NCBI RefSeq assembly: GCF_000801105.2
Contig: NC_079517.1
Span: 17,493,579 to 17,557,578, forward strand
Source of the DNA: Raphanus sativus
Taxonomy: Eukaryota > Streptophyta > Magnoliopsida > Brassicales > Brassicaceae
Direction: 5' to 3'
Length of the DNA: 64,000 nucleotides
In this document: one piece after another, positions 23,389 to 36,965 of the stretch
Layout of the letters: the number at the start of each line of letters is the position of its first letter
Position numbering within the stretch: the stretch's first letter is position 1
Notes under the pieces: generated by a model
What the model was told of the DNA's origin: nothing
Seen by the model: only the letters and a program-made list of their open reading frames with translations
The model's database searches: none
Program-made: the position numbers and the translations under genes

Positions 23389-24834
23389 GAGCACCCTTAT
23401 CGCAGGGTTCTTAAGCAGTTTTTAGGGTAATTACTAATTAAAAGAAAAAGAAAAATAGGTATTAAGGCAAGGAACGTATACGAAAGAAGAAACGTGTATG
23501 CGAAAGAAGAAACATTTTCTGTTGGACACGTGTTGGTAGGAGAGAAAAAACACGTTGAGAGGAAAAAAGGTCGAAGTTGACGAAGAAACTCGGTGGTCTC
23601 CTCGGTGCTCTCCTCCTCGACGAAGAATCTCGGCGGTGGCTCTCCTCGGCGAGAAATCTGGGTTAGCTCTCGTTGACGAAGATTCTCGGTTGCTCTCCTT
23701 TCCTCAACTCAGAAAATTGTCGGTGAGTCTTCTCGATGAAGACAATCGTCAGTTTCTGCTCCTTCTTAATCGAAAGGTAATTCTGAGTTTTTAGTTCCCC
23801 AACAACATTGATCTGTTATTTAATTTTGTTCTTATAATTCTGAGTTTTTGTTCTTATGCGTTTCTGATAATTATGAGTTCAGATGCGTTTCTGAGTTTTT
23901 GTTCTTATGCTATCACTTCATGTTCTTATTGGTTTAGTAGATTCTCGTTAGGTGGCTTGGTGTCATGATCTAGATTCTTGAGATGGCTTGAATCGTTTAT
24001 GTGTTTGTGTTTCTTGTTCTGCTTATGTAATGGGCATGGTGATCCTGAGGAAGGTGAAGTGTTTAGTGTAGTATTTTTTTGTTGGTGTTGTTTTCTCTCT
24101 GTATGATTTAGGAAACATGGCCACGCTTTATAAGTGGAAGATCGTGTAAAATTGTTTGATGGTTCATTGGTCTTTGATTCTCTATAAAGTTTTGAACTTT
24201 ACTTGTCTTGTCTTCTTTTTTTTTCTTACTGCCTTCAAACTGATGATGATGATGATTTTTGTTTCTTTATAAAGAATGTAAGATTTACAAATACATGATC
24301 GTATGAAATTGCTTGATGGCTAATTGCTCTTTGTTTCTTTATAAAATAAAATAAAATCTGAGTTTTGGTTTTGATTAGCATTGCAGTTTGGGTTTCAATC
24401 TTTTCAATCCTTTGTTAATACAGAGGCAACAAGGATGGATTGACCAGGCTTTTAGCTTGGAAGTGACCAGGCTGCATTCTCTTCACAGCAAACAAACGAA
24501 CAGAAGCAGCTATCTATGCATGGAAAGAGAGGATTACAGAACAAGCAAGCAGTAGTAAGTGGTCATTAGTTAGAGATTCATTGTCTGAGATTAGTTGCAT
24601 TGAATCATTTATAAACAGGGCAGTGAGGCTTAATGGTCAGATTAAATCCAAATACTCTCATCTTCCTCAATGAAAGTGTTTTAATTTTTTTTAAGAACCC
24701 ATAATCAAGAGACTTGCAATAAACCACCTAAATGTTCAAATGTTTTTCTAAGTCTCTTAATTCACTTTAACACTTTGAAAACTATTAAAAAATAATTAAG
24801 AGACCCTTTAAAGGGTTTAAGGATAATGATGCTC
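23389..24834 (+). mobile_element. Harbinger-like non-autonomous element (1.45 kb)
   Basis: Left end GAGCACCCTTATCGCAGGG and right end GGATAATGATGCTC are imperfect inverted repeats. TTA flanks both sides (23386-23388 and 24835-24837), fitting the 3-bp duplication of Harbinger elements. The interior is unusual: a leader-like region near 23530-23780 with repeated CTCGGTGGCTCTCCT-type words coding Arg/Ser/Leu-rich peptide, T-rich intron-like DNA, then a non-coding exon-like stretch near 24425-24675. No transposase is present. It looks like a gene-sized MITE, perhaps with captured promoter-intron sequence. Confidence 0.5.
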
Positions 24835-24837
24835 TTA

Positions 24838-25259
24838 TACTCTCGGTCCGCCCTCGCTAGAAGATTTTCCATGTCAAGCGCATGCATTCCTCAATTTAAT
24901 AGCCTTTGCTCTAATGAATTTTGTGCATGCGTTACATGGAGTTTAAGAGACAACATGAGGATGGTGGCATGAGTGAGAAATACCAGAAAATCAAAATGGA
25001 ATGGTTTGAATGATAACTCTTTTTCTTTTTGAATTATTTTAGACTTCATTATGAACACTCACGGCTTCTCGGCTTGTTGGAGAACAATGAAAGAGTAACA
25101 AAACTTGTGTCATCACTTTTCCTTTCCCAGTTTACACTTATCTATAAACATGTTTGCTGAGTTTGAAACATGCTCATAACTACAGGACGGGATACACAGT
25201 CACATGGATTGAATTGAAGACGCAAAAGATGCTGATTCGAATAAACTCGATTTAATATT
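24838..25259. other. Spacer, nothing recognised
   Basis: Mixed-composition DNA without a convincing open frame or repeat. Confidence 0.35.
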
Positions 25260-25374
25260 AAAAACAAACAAAAAATCAAAACCAAACTTGGTGTCTGTCC
25301 ATTAACTCACTGATGCAATGTTACCAAAACCACAAATAAATAAAAAAACAGATCTTTTCCAATCATCACCATCA

Positions 25375-25380
<6 letters not shown>
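25260..25380. repeat. 121-bp direct repeat, copy 1
   Basis: Almost identical to 25804-25924, offset 544 bp. It spans the 3' end of the ROP pseudogene and its downstream flank, containing the phrase CTTGGTGTCTGTCCATTAAC. Confidence 0.85.
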
Positions 25381-27344
<1,964 letters not shown>

Positions 27345-30149
27345 TCCCCTAGACTATATTTGAGAAGTGATTTTGCCACGTGTCTTCTCTACAATCGTTT
27401 TCACAAAACAATTGTGACGTGGCTATTAAGATTAATGACATGTCATATGGTTAAATATGACATGTACAAGTACATTTAATAATGATATTTAATAATGATA
27501 TATATTTTTGGAAATCTTTTTAAAATATGGCAATAACTCATATATTACATTTAATATTGATTTATATTTTTGGTAAAATTTGTAGAATATGGTAATAACT
27601 CATAAATCATCACTAAAATAAATATATTCAAATCTGACATTTTTAATTTCGAAATATTATATAATTTTACTTCTATAATTATAAAATTTTTATTACCTAA
27701 AATTTTCTAAATTTTCTGAATTAAAAAAATAAAATAAATCGTAATATCATTAGTTTTTTTTAGATATCTACAAATTATATAAATATTATTTAGTTTTAAT
27801 TTTTGATAACTATACAATTTTATATGATTTTTAGTAATTTTGTACAAGTTGGTTTAATACATTTAACAAAATGAAATAAATAAATTTTTATCTAAGATTT
27901 TAACTTTATATATATACATATATATTCTTAAATATAATTTAAAATAAAAATCAAAACGAAATAAAGGTCTAAGCCAAAATATTGACCTTCTTCAGTATAT
28001 ATATATATACTGAAACGAAACTAGACCTTCTTCAGTATGGTACCATCTGAAGGGACCTCCATCTTGACCCTAGCAGCTCTAAGCCAATAAAGGTCTCACC
28101 TTTTGCAATGGATTAACCGAAATGGAATCTCTAACTCAGGTGGTGCTGGTGAAAGGTTGTGGACATAAAAGGCGACAGGAGATTTTCTGGTGAAGAGCTG
28201 AGATTCTCTTGTGGATTTCGTGGTCATGGCTGTAGCTAGAGGAGTTTTTGATTTTGGTGAATTTAGGTCTAAACATAGATATCTATATAGAAGAAGGATT
28301 GAGAGAAGGTGGAACGAAACATTCAGTATGAGTTGTAAAATCATCATTGATTGTTTAAGGTAACGTATGAACTCTGAGATTGAAGAAGAGGAAGCGTAAG
28401 AGTTGGAGAACAGAACTGCAAAACGAAAAAGGTTTTGGGCTGGAGGTTTTCACGTAGCCCACAGAAAATGCTCATTCTATTTGGGCGATCGTGACGTGGC
28501 AAAACAGATTTTCTTTATTGGTTGAATTTCCTATCCTACGTGGACACACTTAGAGGCTTTGTTATTCTCCTTTTAATATAGAGTTAGATACCATATTGAT
28601 CTTTAAGATGTACACATAGCAAGATCTTGAAAGCAACAAATAGTGGCGTTGCCAAAACATAATGAAAAGGACCCCACTGCCACAAACCGAAACTTTAAAA
28701 GTTACAAAATAACATGATGCTAACAAAAAGCAAAGGTGATAATCACAAAAGATTTTATAGATGGAGCACACAGTGAAATCTACCACGAAAAATCACGGCA
28801 CGAAAATGCTACAAGGGTATAAATATAAAAATGCAAAATAACAAAACCAAATGATGATAAAAACTTCTACTTTAGACATCGCTAAACACACAAGGATCCA
28901 ATTTTTATAGATGTACATCAACTGATTTATATAATTATCCCATCTTTAACTATAGAAAAGAGAAGTCAAGGCAGCAATTACGAAAAAGAAAGAAAGAAAC
29001 TGATTACCATTATTGAAAAAGAACATGAACAAGCTTGAGAGTGAGAAGAAGGGTGAAGGAGAAGAGCAAACTATGCGCTGAAACCGATTCTCTACACCAA
29101 TATTTCCTTACCCTTAAGTCTTTAATTCAATCAGAGAGAGCATTTTTGACACATCTCACAATTCAAAATTTGATTGTATGAAATTGGTGATTTTTTCGCG
29201 GAAAATTTCAAGAAGCAAACACATAAGAGAAGAGAAAATGATTTGTTATAAAAAACGGTTTTTCAAGTCATCGACAGAGGGTGACTTATCATGACAAATG
29301 CAAATGATGGCAAGATTAGTTTATGATAATATTATTTTACTTTTTGCATGTGATTGTTTATAAAAGTGAAACAAAAATTCGAAAAACTAAATTACATTTA
29401 TATTAAGGATACAACTATTAGTTATATGTTTCTTTGTTAAAAATAATCGAAGTGACATAATATTAGAAACTAAAATAAAACAAACTTTAAAAACATGATT
29501 CTATTTTTGATTTGTAATTTGATTTGTAAAATAATAGAGAAACTTGACGTGACAAAAATATAAAATTAATTTACGGACACGATTCATTTTCGTTAACGTG
29601 GAGATGAGATTATGATCTGGTTATGTTTTTGGTTATTGACACTTGATTTAGTTAGGTTAATGTGGATAGGAGATTGGGATCCGGTTTATGTTTTTGGTTT
29701 TTAATTGACATTTGATTTGGTTAATCTGAAAGCCAATTTTCAAAAACAAAAAAAAATGATAGGAAAAAATATTTTTACTCAAAAGAAAAAAACATATATA
29801 ATATCAAATGTTCTGATTATATAATATAAAGTTCCGTTGGAAAATATTTATTAGATCCCATAAAAATTTTGACATAAAATTTCAAATATATACAAACTTT
29901 CAAAGGTTAAAGTATCACAAATTATACAAACAAAAAAATTCAACTATCACAAAATTGTTTTCATTAATGTAAAATAAAATAATTTCATACTCAAAAAAAT
30001 TCAAATTCTTTATTATGCATACTATAAATATAAAATATTCATAAATTCACAAAATATATAGTTCAGAATACAACATCTAACGAAATAATTATATACAAAA
30101 TATTTGAAAAATCAAAATTGTCCCGGGCGTAGCCCGGGTTAACCCCTAG
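27345..30149 (+). mobile_element. Helitron (2.8 kb) with a nested Helitron piece
   Basis: The 5' end TCCCCTAGACTATATTTG starts at 27345 after a host A. The 3' end has a GC hairpin CCCGGGCGTAGCCCGGG (30122-30138), then TTAACC, then CTAG (30146-30149) and T. The start is the same family as 2031 and 2588. Inside, at about 28583, the minus strand reads TCTATATTAAAAGGAGAAT, a Helitron 5' end pointing the other way, so a second, truncated element is nested here. No Rep/helicase was found. At about 29600-29740 a 75-bp phrase is tandemly repeated. Confidence 0.6.
28100..28347 (-). other. Possible captured first exon inside a Helitron
   Basis: An 82-codon open stretch runs from ATG 28347 to a good splice donor (AAG/GTGAG at 28099). 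A second ATG at 28227 begins MTTKSTRESQLFTRKS and continues VAFYVHNLSPAPPELEIPF. It lies about 240 bp inside a minus-oriented Helitron 5' end, the position where Helitrons commonly carry gene fragments. No family recognised, and downstream exons were not found. Confidence 0.35.
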
Positions 30150-31332
30150 TCTATACTATTAAAAGTACAGTTTTGAGGCACCAGGGAGCGTCCACATCAG
30201 CGAAAACAATTGCGTTCGAAAGATGCCACATGTCATTGTTACTAAAAAAGAAAAACAAATATAAAATATAAGAAAAACTAAACAATAAATGGTAAACTTA
30301 AGAAATAGAAATATGTACTTTCAATTCATATGTACGATTAACATATTTATGTGCTGAAATCAATTAAATATGGTAAACTTACAAAAATCAAATAATTATA
30401 GATAATTTAACTTAATATATAATATATTTTCGAAATTAACATAAAATATCTTAAAAATATAATAAATAACTTAAAAATGCAAGATATTTAAACAATAAGT
30501 AGAGATTATTACAACGGCTACTACTAGCAGGAGACTAGTTGATGTCCTTTTGAAGGTTGGACCAATGCTCAGAAGCTGGATACTGTATAAACAGAATACA
30601 TATCTTACATGATTAAGTTCAATGAATCAACAAATCAAAGGATGCTGATATTAAGAAGAAGAAGAAAAACTTTACATGGAGTAGGAGAAGGTGAGGGAGT
30701 TATTCTACTGGTTGGTGGGATATGAGCAAATACAACATAGGGAAGTGGACTAGATACTGGAATAGCAGCAGTGAGAAACATACATAATACATTCATCTAT
30801 AAAATAAACATAAATTATTCAGCAACTATGCTAGCCATGTGTGATATAAAATCCATAAAATAAAACGCAAAGTTTATAACACAGAAGTTCTACAGTAAAT
30901 AAGGAACAACGTATCATCACAACTCCGTAAGGAACCACCTACTGAGGTTACAAAATATGCAGAAACTGATATTATCAAGGAACATGAGCTCACAACTTAA
31001 CCTCAAAAAACTACTCTCATGGAGAAGCTAGTTTTGCCCTCTGAATAACATACTACCTAAACCACATTATATCTTAAAGCAGTTTCTCAGTAAATACATT
31101 TTTTGTTTTCAGGGGTTTATGTCCTGAACTAATGGAGCCTCAATCATAAAAAAAAGTCTCAAAATGATTGTAGAAATCTCTTCACAGCATTATCTACCGT
31201 TTCACACTTTCACTAGATTATAGAGATGTCAATCTAAAAACAAGATAATATCACTTAGTCCCTAAAAACAGAACCACTGCATAATCATTTAGCGTTTTCC
31301 AGATAAGAAGTCAGGAGAAACAAATCAACAAT
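30150..31332. mobile_element. Helitron 5' end abutting the previous one; NAC 3' flank
   Basis: At 30150 the sequence TCTATACTATTAAAAGTAC begins immediately after the CTAG of the preceding Helitron, followed by GGGAGCGTCCACATCAGC, typical 5' Helitron sequence. No 3' hairpin plus CTAG for it was found before the NAC gene, so the length is unknown. About 30540-31330 is presumably downstream DNA of the minus-strand NAC gene. A minus-strand open stretch near 30800-30680 (MNVLCMFLTAAIPVSS) is of doubtful meaning. Confidence 0.45.
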
Positions 31333-32790
31333 TTATTCTTCCTCTTCACCATCATCATCATCATCATCATCTTCTTCCTCTTCATATGCTTCTTCTTTCT
31401 CAATCTTGTTGAGAATGACATGGCACAAAACCAAGTCAGTATCAGCAACAGACGATGGGAGACTAATTTCTTCGATGAACCATTCTTGCCTTGGAGGTTC
31501 TAACTCGCCAGGCAAAGAAATGTCATCAGATTCTTCTTCCTGCTCAGTGAGAGCATATGTACGTTTGATACCAACACTGTTTCCCAGTGGATCAAACACA
31601 GTAGTATCTTCACCCACTCGTGTCCAGAGACTTTGAGTGTCTTGGCCGTTAGGTTTCCTGCAATAGCAATGCCATTCTGTTTCTCTTGGATAGCCTGAAA
31701 TAGAAGTCAAAAGTTAGATCAAGAAACGAAACCAAAACATGATTCAAAGGTATCTATCTGACCAGGCAAATCACGAGGAGGTATTGAGAAGATGTGGTGA
31801 CATTCTTCAGGTATGATACGCGCGTTCATTGGCTGTCCTAGAACTTTGTTCTTCAGATAATAGTTTGCCATCATATCATCTGATGGACGAAACCTGCAGC
31901 CGGCAGGATAAAACCTAAGACAAATGGTTCGACCAAAAGATCATCAGTGCCCAAGACATCATCAAATGGTCAAGAAAGATATATAGCTACAGAAGAGAGA
32001 AGATCACCTCTTTAAGGTGTTAAAAGTTTTGATGAACGGTGGAAGATCAGTTTTGACTTTATCATCAATCTTGGCACTGATGGGAGCTTTGTGGGGGCCG
32101 TTGCATTCGTTAAGCAGGTCTTTCATAATCAAAGCCCTTGACTGAAAGAAGACAAGACATTAACATAACCTTCAAGTACTACCCAATCATCTGCATAAAC
32201 AAGAAAGATTTAAAAGAGGGTTTACGCTGGATAGTGTTGGAGACTCTGCGTTAAAGGCGTTGAGAACATCTTCGCAAGCCTGTTCATGGGGTTGGTCGAG
32301 TTTCGTTTTCTTGTTACTTGGGAGATCATCTTCATCAGGCGATCTTGTTGCACGGATCCGTTTTCCAACAACAGAGTTTAGACTCGGAGTTGCATTATTT
32401 TCCTGCTGAAAAGTCAAACAGAGAAGACGAAAGAGAATGAACGTTGGTATCAACTTTCATGTTACTTGGATTTGGAGAGGATGATGAAACCCTTACAGAG
32501 TTATCAATCTTTTCAGCAACAGAGACGTGAGTTTCGTGATCAATCTTCCACTCTTCGAGTTTCTGTCTCTTGAACTCGGGCTCAGACTCCGACTCGTGCG
32601 CTATTGCTATCCTCTTTAATGGATCTTCTACATTCACAGAGGAGTAACAGAATCAAAACCACTGGTGGAGAAAAAAAAAAAAGAAAAGCAGAGGAATACG
32701 AATCTTTGAAATCTATAAACCCTAAATACAATCTTCACAAGTACACGTACCGAGATGAGGATTTGGGTCTAAATCTTTCTTGTCCGCCAT
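31333..32790 (-). CDS. Divergent NAC-domain-like protein
   Basis: Six exons: 32790-32751, 32627-32455, 32405-32226, 32141-32008, 31914-31763 and 31694-31333, giving 346 aa with matching phases. The second donor (AAA/GTTGAT) is weak but keeps the frame. The N-terminal 130 residues are charged and carry likely nuclear signals (EFKRQKLEEWK, GKRIRATR, NKKTKLDQ). A NAC A/B-subdomain-like block lies in the middle: GCRFRPSDDMMANYYLKNKV, then a weakly conserved stretch and EWHCYCRKPN. The C-terminus is acidic, ending in a run of Glu and Asp. A normal NAC domain sits at the N-terminus and spans about 150 residues, so this one is displaced and shortened. Arabidopsis has NAC genes in the matching interval (about At3g56520-At3g56560, from memory). 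DNA binding is uncertain. Confidence 0.8.
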
Positions 32791-33201
32791 CAGAGAGAGA
32801 GAGAGAGAGAGTTAGAGGAATCACGAGAGAGGAAGGAGAAAACTCTAACACTTGGAACAATCTCCAGATCAAGAACGTGTTGCAGTTTCAGAGACTAGAG
32901 AGAGGTTAATGGAGAAGAGCGTCAAGTTTCTTGCGGAATAAGCTACTTTATATTTGTTAAGGGGTCTTTGGCTATTACGTCCTTGTTTTTCGGGAGAATT
33001 AACGCTTTTCTAAATAGGAGGACTATTTCAGAATTAATGATCATGTATTGACAATTAAATAACTTCAAGTATGTACATAAGTAGTAATATCAATATTCAA
33101 TCCAAAATTACAAATTCATCTAAAAAGTTTTCTTTCGTCACTTATCTACAAAAGTTATTTTAATATAAAAATTTAGTAACATGCAATAACATATGTAATT
33201 A
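32791..33201. promoter_or_regulatory. NAC gene leader/promoter and spacer
   Basis: Directly upstream of the ATG is a run of GA dinucleotides (about 32792-32811), a common 5' leader feature in plants. Further up it is AT-rich, ending at the copia LTR. No gene seen. Confidence 0.35.
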
Positions 33202-33391
33202 TATTGGAGATATATTCATATATTACTTAGGACTTAGTTTATGATAAGTCCTACATAGTTTAAACATAGCTTCATCTTTATAGTTTCCTATTTATCTTTA
33301 GCTTTGCTGTTAGCTTTCTAAGTTGTATAAATAGTCTTCATTCATGATCAATAAACATAAGCTTTCCTTAATCACAAACTAAGATTTGTTA

Positions 33392-33403
33392 TGGTATCAG
33401 AGC
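33392..33403 (+). other. Primer binding site (initiator tRNA-Met)
   Basis: TGGTATCAGAGC is complementary to the 3' end of plant initiator tRNA-Met, the standard copia priming site, immediately after the LTR. Confidence 0.9.
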
Positions 33404-33574
33404 CAAAACAAAACTAAAACTCAAAATTCATTCAAAAATTTTGTGACTAAACCTTGCAAAAACTGCAGTTTTTATCACAACTTTCTGATCTCGTGTTTCA
33501 CGATTTGAAACAGAAGATATTCATTCATCAAATACATACACTATTTCGATAACTCCAGCAACTAACGACATCAA

Positions 33575-35059
33575 TTTCTCCGGACGTGAAACAACAACAA
33601 AAAATTTACTCCTCTTTTCTCTCTCATCTATCTTTTCTCTCTCGACAAAAACAAAAAGCAGATCTCAGCGGCTCCGGCTCTTCGGTGGCGCGTGAGCGTC
33701 CGTCCGACGCCGGGAGCCCCCCTCTTCTCCTTTAACTTCTCATTTTCCTCTTTGCTCCTCTCTTTTTACCTTCACTTGCTTTGCTTTGCTTGCTGTTCTG
33801 TTCCAAGGGTTTTGCCAGAGACGTCTTCGCACGTGAGGAGCTCCGTCTCCGGTGTAGATTGCGAGGGTTGGAGCGACGGCGCGGAGTCTGTGTGTTCTCA
33901 GGCTGAGGAGCCGGCTTTTTGGGCTGTACAAGGGGTCCTTTAACCCTTGGAGGGCCAGTAGCGCGTGGAGGCGGGTTGGAGTCTCGTCGTCGGATCTGTT
34001 TTGGTCTCGACAGGCGATGGTCGTGTGGTGTCGGTTCTCCGTTCTTTCCTGGGCGTCTAGGTCAGGCGGGATCTGTAGTACTTGCGATTTGAGAGCTTTG
34101 GAGGTCCGTTTACTCGAAGACGTTTGTAGCTCGTGTTGTCGGCGTGTGTCGGAGCACGCGGTGGTCTTGCGTGAAGTGCTGCTCCTGAGCGGTGTTGGAG
34201 GCGTCGTCCATGGCGTTTCCAAGGCGATGTTGCGGCCTTCTTCTCAATCTTCCTCCTTTTTCCCGTCTATTCGGTGTCGACAAGCGGAGCGTGTCGACTT
34301 GCTCATGCTTGGTCTCACTCCTGTTTGTATTTGTTCAAGCTTCATCCTTGCCACAGGTTGCTGCTTTAAGCGTCAAGAACTTACCTCTACCCGGTTCTCG
34401 GAAGAGGCGACCTTCGAGGGTCTCGAGCGTCTCTGTTTGTCAGCGGAGTCTACTCATTCTTCGGTGGCTTGGTCGGTGGAGGCGGCAAATCCCGACATCA
34501 TGAGTTTGTTGAGCTCATGGTGGTGTTGCTTCACTAACGTTTTTGCAGGTTTGGAGTGTCTTCGGCTTCGTCTAGTTGCGACTGGACCGAGTCCGTCTTT
34601 TGATTCCGCTTGGTCTAGAGACTATCTTTGATGTCTTGTCCCGGTGGTTGGCGTTCTAGAAGTCTGCACAGAGAATTAGGAGCGTTTTTCACTTGGTATG
34701 GCTTCTAATTCCTACTTCTAGTTTCGTCTGTGCGCGTTCATTGACGGTGAAAGTTATAAGCCCAAGGAGATCCCCGAGAGCTAGCTACTTTGAGAATGTC
34801 ATGGAAGTTCCGGCATCTTAGGCAACTAGGAGAACCTCACGGTTCCGTGGTCATCATTTTCAGTGAGAACAGCAATTGGGTCCTAGGAATTTTAAAATCG
34901 GGCTACAGGATTGCGCCGGGTTTAGTGGGTGGGCGAAAGTAGCTTTGTAATACATTGACTTAGGAGCTTTTGTTCAATTTGGGCTTGTAACCGATCTAAA
35001 ATTCCCGTTTTCGGGTTGAAATAAATATATATATATATATTTAAAAAAAAAAAAAAAAA
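33575..35059 (+). mobile_element. Poly(A)-tailed non-LTR retroposon nested in the copia leader
   Basis: A 1485-bp insert bounded by a 14-bp target duplication, ACTAACGACATCAA, at 33561-33574 and 35060-35073. It ends in a TATATA tract plus about 17 A. These are marks of LINE-machinery insertion. It is much more GC-rich than the copia DNA around it. The open frames inside (for example 34017-34631) show no gag, endonuclease or reverse transcriptase. It is therefore a non-autonomous LINE derivative or SINE-like retroposon; no tRNA-like A/B boxes are evident at its head. Confidence 0.8.
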
Positions 35060-35104
35060 ACTAACGACATCAAATACAAAACAACCTATCCATACTATCA
35101 TAGA

Positions 35105-36457
35105 ATGACAAACCTGGAGCTGTTATTTTCACAATCTCTTCTCAACGGATCAAATTATGATAAATGGACAATCAACTTTCGTATGGCTATTAGCTCACAA
35201 AAGAAATTTGGACTTCTTGACGGCAATATTCCGAAACCGACAGCCGATTCATCTTATCTTGAAGATTGAATTGCAAAAAAAATAATCTCATTATAGGATG
35301 GATAAAACAAACAATCGAACCAAAAATCAGATCTTCTATTTCAACTCGGGATATCGCAAAATATTTATGGGATATAATCAAGAACCGTTACTCTATCAAA
35401 AGCGGAGCAAGGCTTCAACAACTGTGTATTGCACTCGCCAACTGCAAACAAGATGGAGCTAGTGTAGACGAAGACTTTGACTGTCTCACCAAACTTGGGG
35501 ATGAAAATGTATGAAACTCCAAACAATGTAGCTGCGGCAAGTGTGAATGCGATCTGAACTCAGCAAAAAAAAAGAAGCAGAAACCTTGAAAATTCATGAT
35601 TTCTTAGCCGGCCTTGATGATTCCTTGCATGGAGTCATACGGTCTCAAATATGTGCAATCTCTCCTCTTCATGATCTTGATAGCGTCTATCAGACAATTT
35701 CTCAAAACAATATTATAAGATCGACATAACACCAGAACCCTCTATTATGAGCTTTGCATCCCAAGCTCGGATGGCGAACAACTCACGAGTACCAAATGCA
35801 ACATTCATACGAGACATTGCTCGTCCTGGTAATAAGGATCCTACTCGTCAATGTATTGTGTGTGGTTGAACAGAACATGAAGCTTCGGGATGCTTTACAG
35901 TTATTGGCTATCCAGATTGGTGGGAGGACAACCGATCTAAGAACAGGAACAACAATCGCAAAACAAACAACACGAGCAACAATGCTGCTGCTCAAGATCG
36001 TACCATCATGCCAAAGGCTAATAGAGCCAATGTTACTACACCGAAGATTCAAGCAAAGATAACAATCTCAGAAGAAGATCGTCAGGGTCTCAGCGGCATT
36101 ACAGATGATCAATGATATATCGTCCAGAAATTGATAAACAAAGGGAAAACTACAGAATCCTTGAAAAGTAAAACAGATTACTGTGTCTGGATCTTAGACG
36201 CAGGAGCTACTCATCATATGTCAGGGCGTCTCGAGCTAATGGACAATACTCGAGATATTGCACACATCCCCATTCTCTTACCTGCAGGGTCCGAAGCTAT
36301 GGCTTCCAAACAGGGGACGGTTAAATTAACGCCAAAATTATACATTCACAATGTATATTATGTGAATGGCTTCCATACCAACCTCATCTCGTTTGGCCAG
36401 CTTGTTACTGATAACTTATCCTTTAAATTATTTAACCATAAACCACAGAAACTCTAA
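35105..36457 (+). pseudogene. copia gag and protease region, broken
   Basis: Starts with ATG at 35105 (MTNLELLFSQSLLNGSNY, a copia gag opening). It continues through the gag core (IAKYLWDIIKNRYS, LDDSLHGVIRSQICAISP), a zinc-knuckle-like piece (CTVCG...GYPDWW near 35860-35925), and the aspartic-protease start WILDAGATHHMSG at about 36189. The expected D-S/T-G triad is D-A-G here. Several in-frame stops and frameshifts separate the pieces, and it ends at a stop at 36457, before integrase. Not functional. Confidence 0.75.
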
Positions 36458-36654
36458 GATCTACGAGTGTTGCTCCATATCTTTTTAACATATTTTTTTG
36501 TAATACTCTTTAAATTCGAGATTTTATCATCAAACGATTTTTTGAGGTTTTTTTCTTTTTGGTTACCATTCAACTGTATCAGTTTCTGATTAAAATAAAC
36601 TAAAATAAAAAAACTATAAAGTCATTCGTATTTTCCAATCATATATTTCTTTTT

Positions 36655-36965
36655 TTTAATAAATATCATTTTTTGAAATAAAGCAAATTCAAAAAAAATG
36701 TTCAATAAATCAACCAAATCTCTATCAACTGATTATGTAATAAAGAAAATTGAAAAATTGTTCGATAAAACAATATTTATGGTACTATAGTCAATTCTTC
36801 GTTATTTAATAAATATTTTTTTTTGAAATAAAGCAAATTCAAAAAAATGTTCAATAAAACAACCAAATCTCTATCAAATGGTTATGTAATAAAAAAAATT
36901 GAAAAATTGTTCAATAAAAGAACATTTATGGTACTATAGTCAATTCTTCGTTATTTATTGCTAAT
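36655..36965. repeat. Two tandem 150-bp units
   Basis: The unit beginning GAAATAAAGCAAATTC is present twice, exactly 150 bp apart (16-mer ending at 36690 and 36840), with a few differences. AT-rich, non-coding. Confidence 0.8.

Larger units (their letters stand above)
33202..36460 (+). mobile_element. Truncated Ty1/copia retrotransposon
   Basis: A 5' LTR of roughly 190 bp (about 33202-33389) contains a TATAAATAG promoter near 33327. It is followed by a tRNA-Met primer site, then a leader, a second retroposon (33575-35059), a broken gag and a protease start. No integrase, reverse transcriptase or 3' LTR follows 36460, so the element is 3'-truncated. The left LTR border is approximate because its first bases (ATATTGGAGA) have drifted from the usual TGTTGG. 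Confidence 0.75.

Noticed and set aside
34017..34631. 204-codon open frame
   Set aside because: Lies within the GC-rich non-LTR retroposon, has no recognisable domain, and the opposite strand is equally open; a composition effect.
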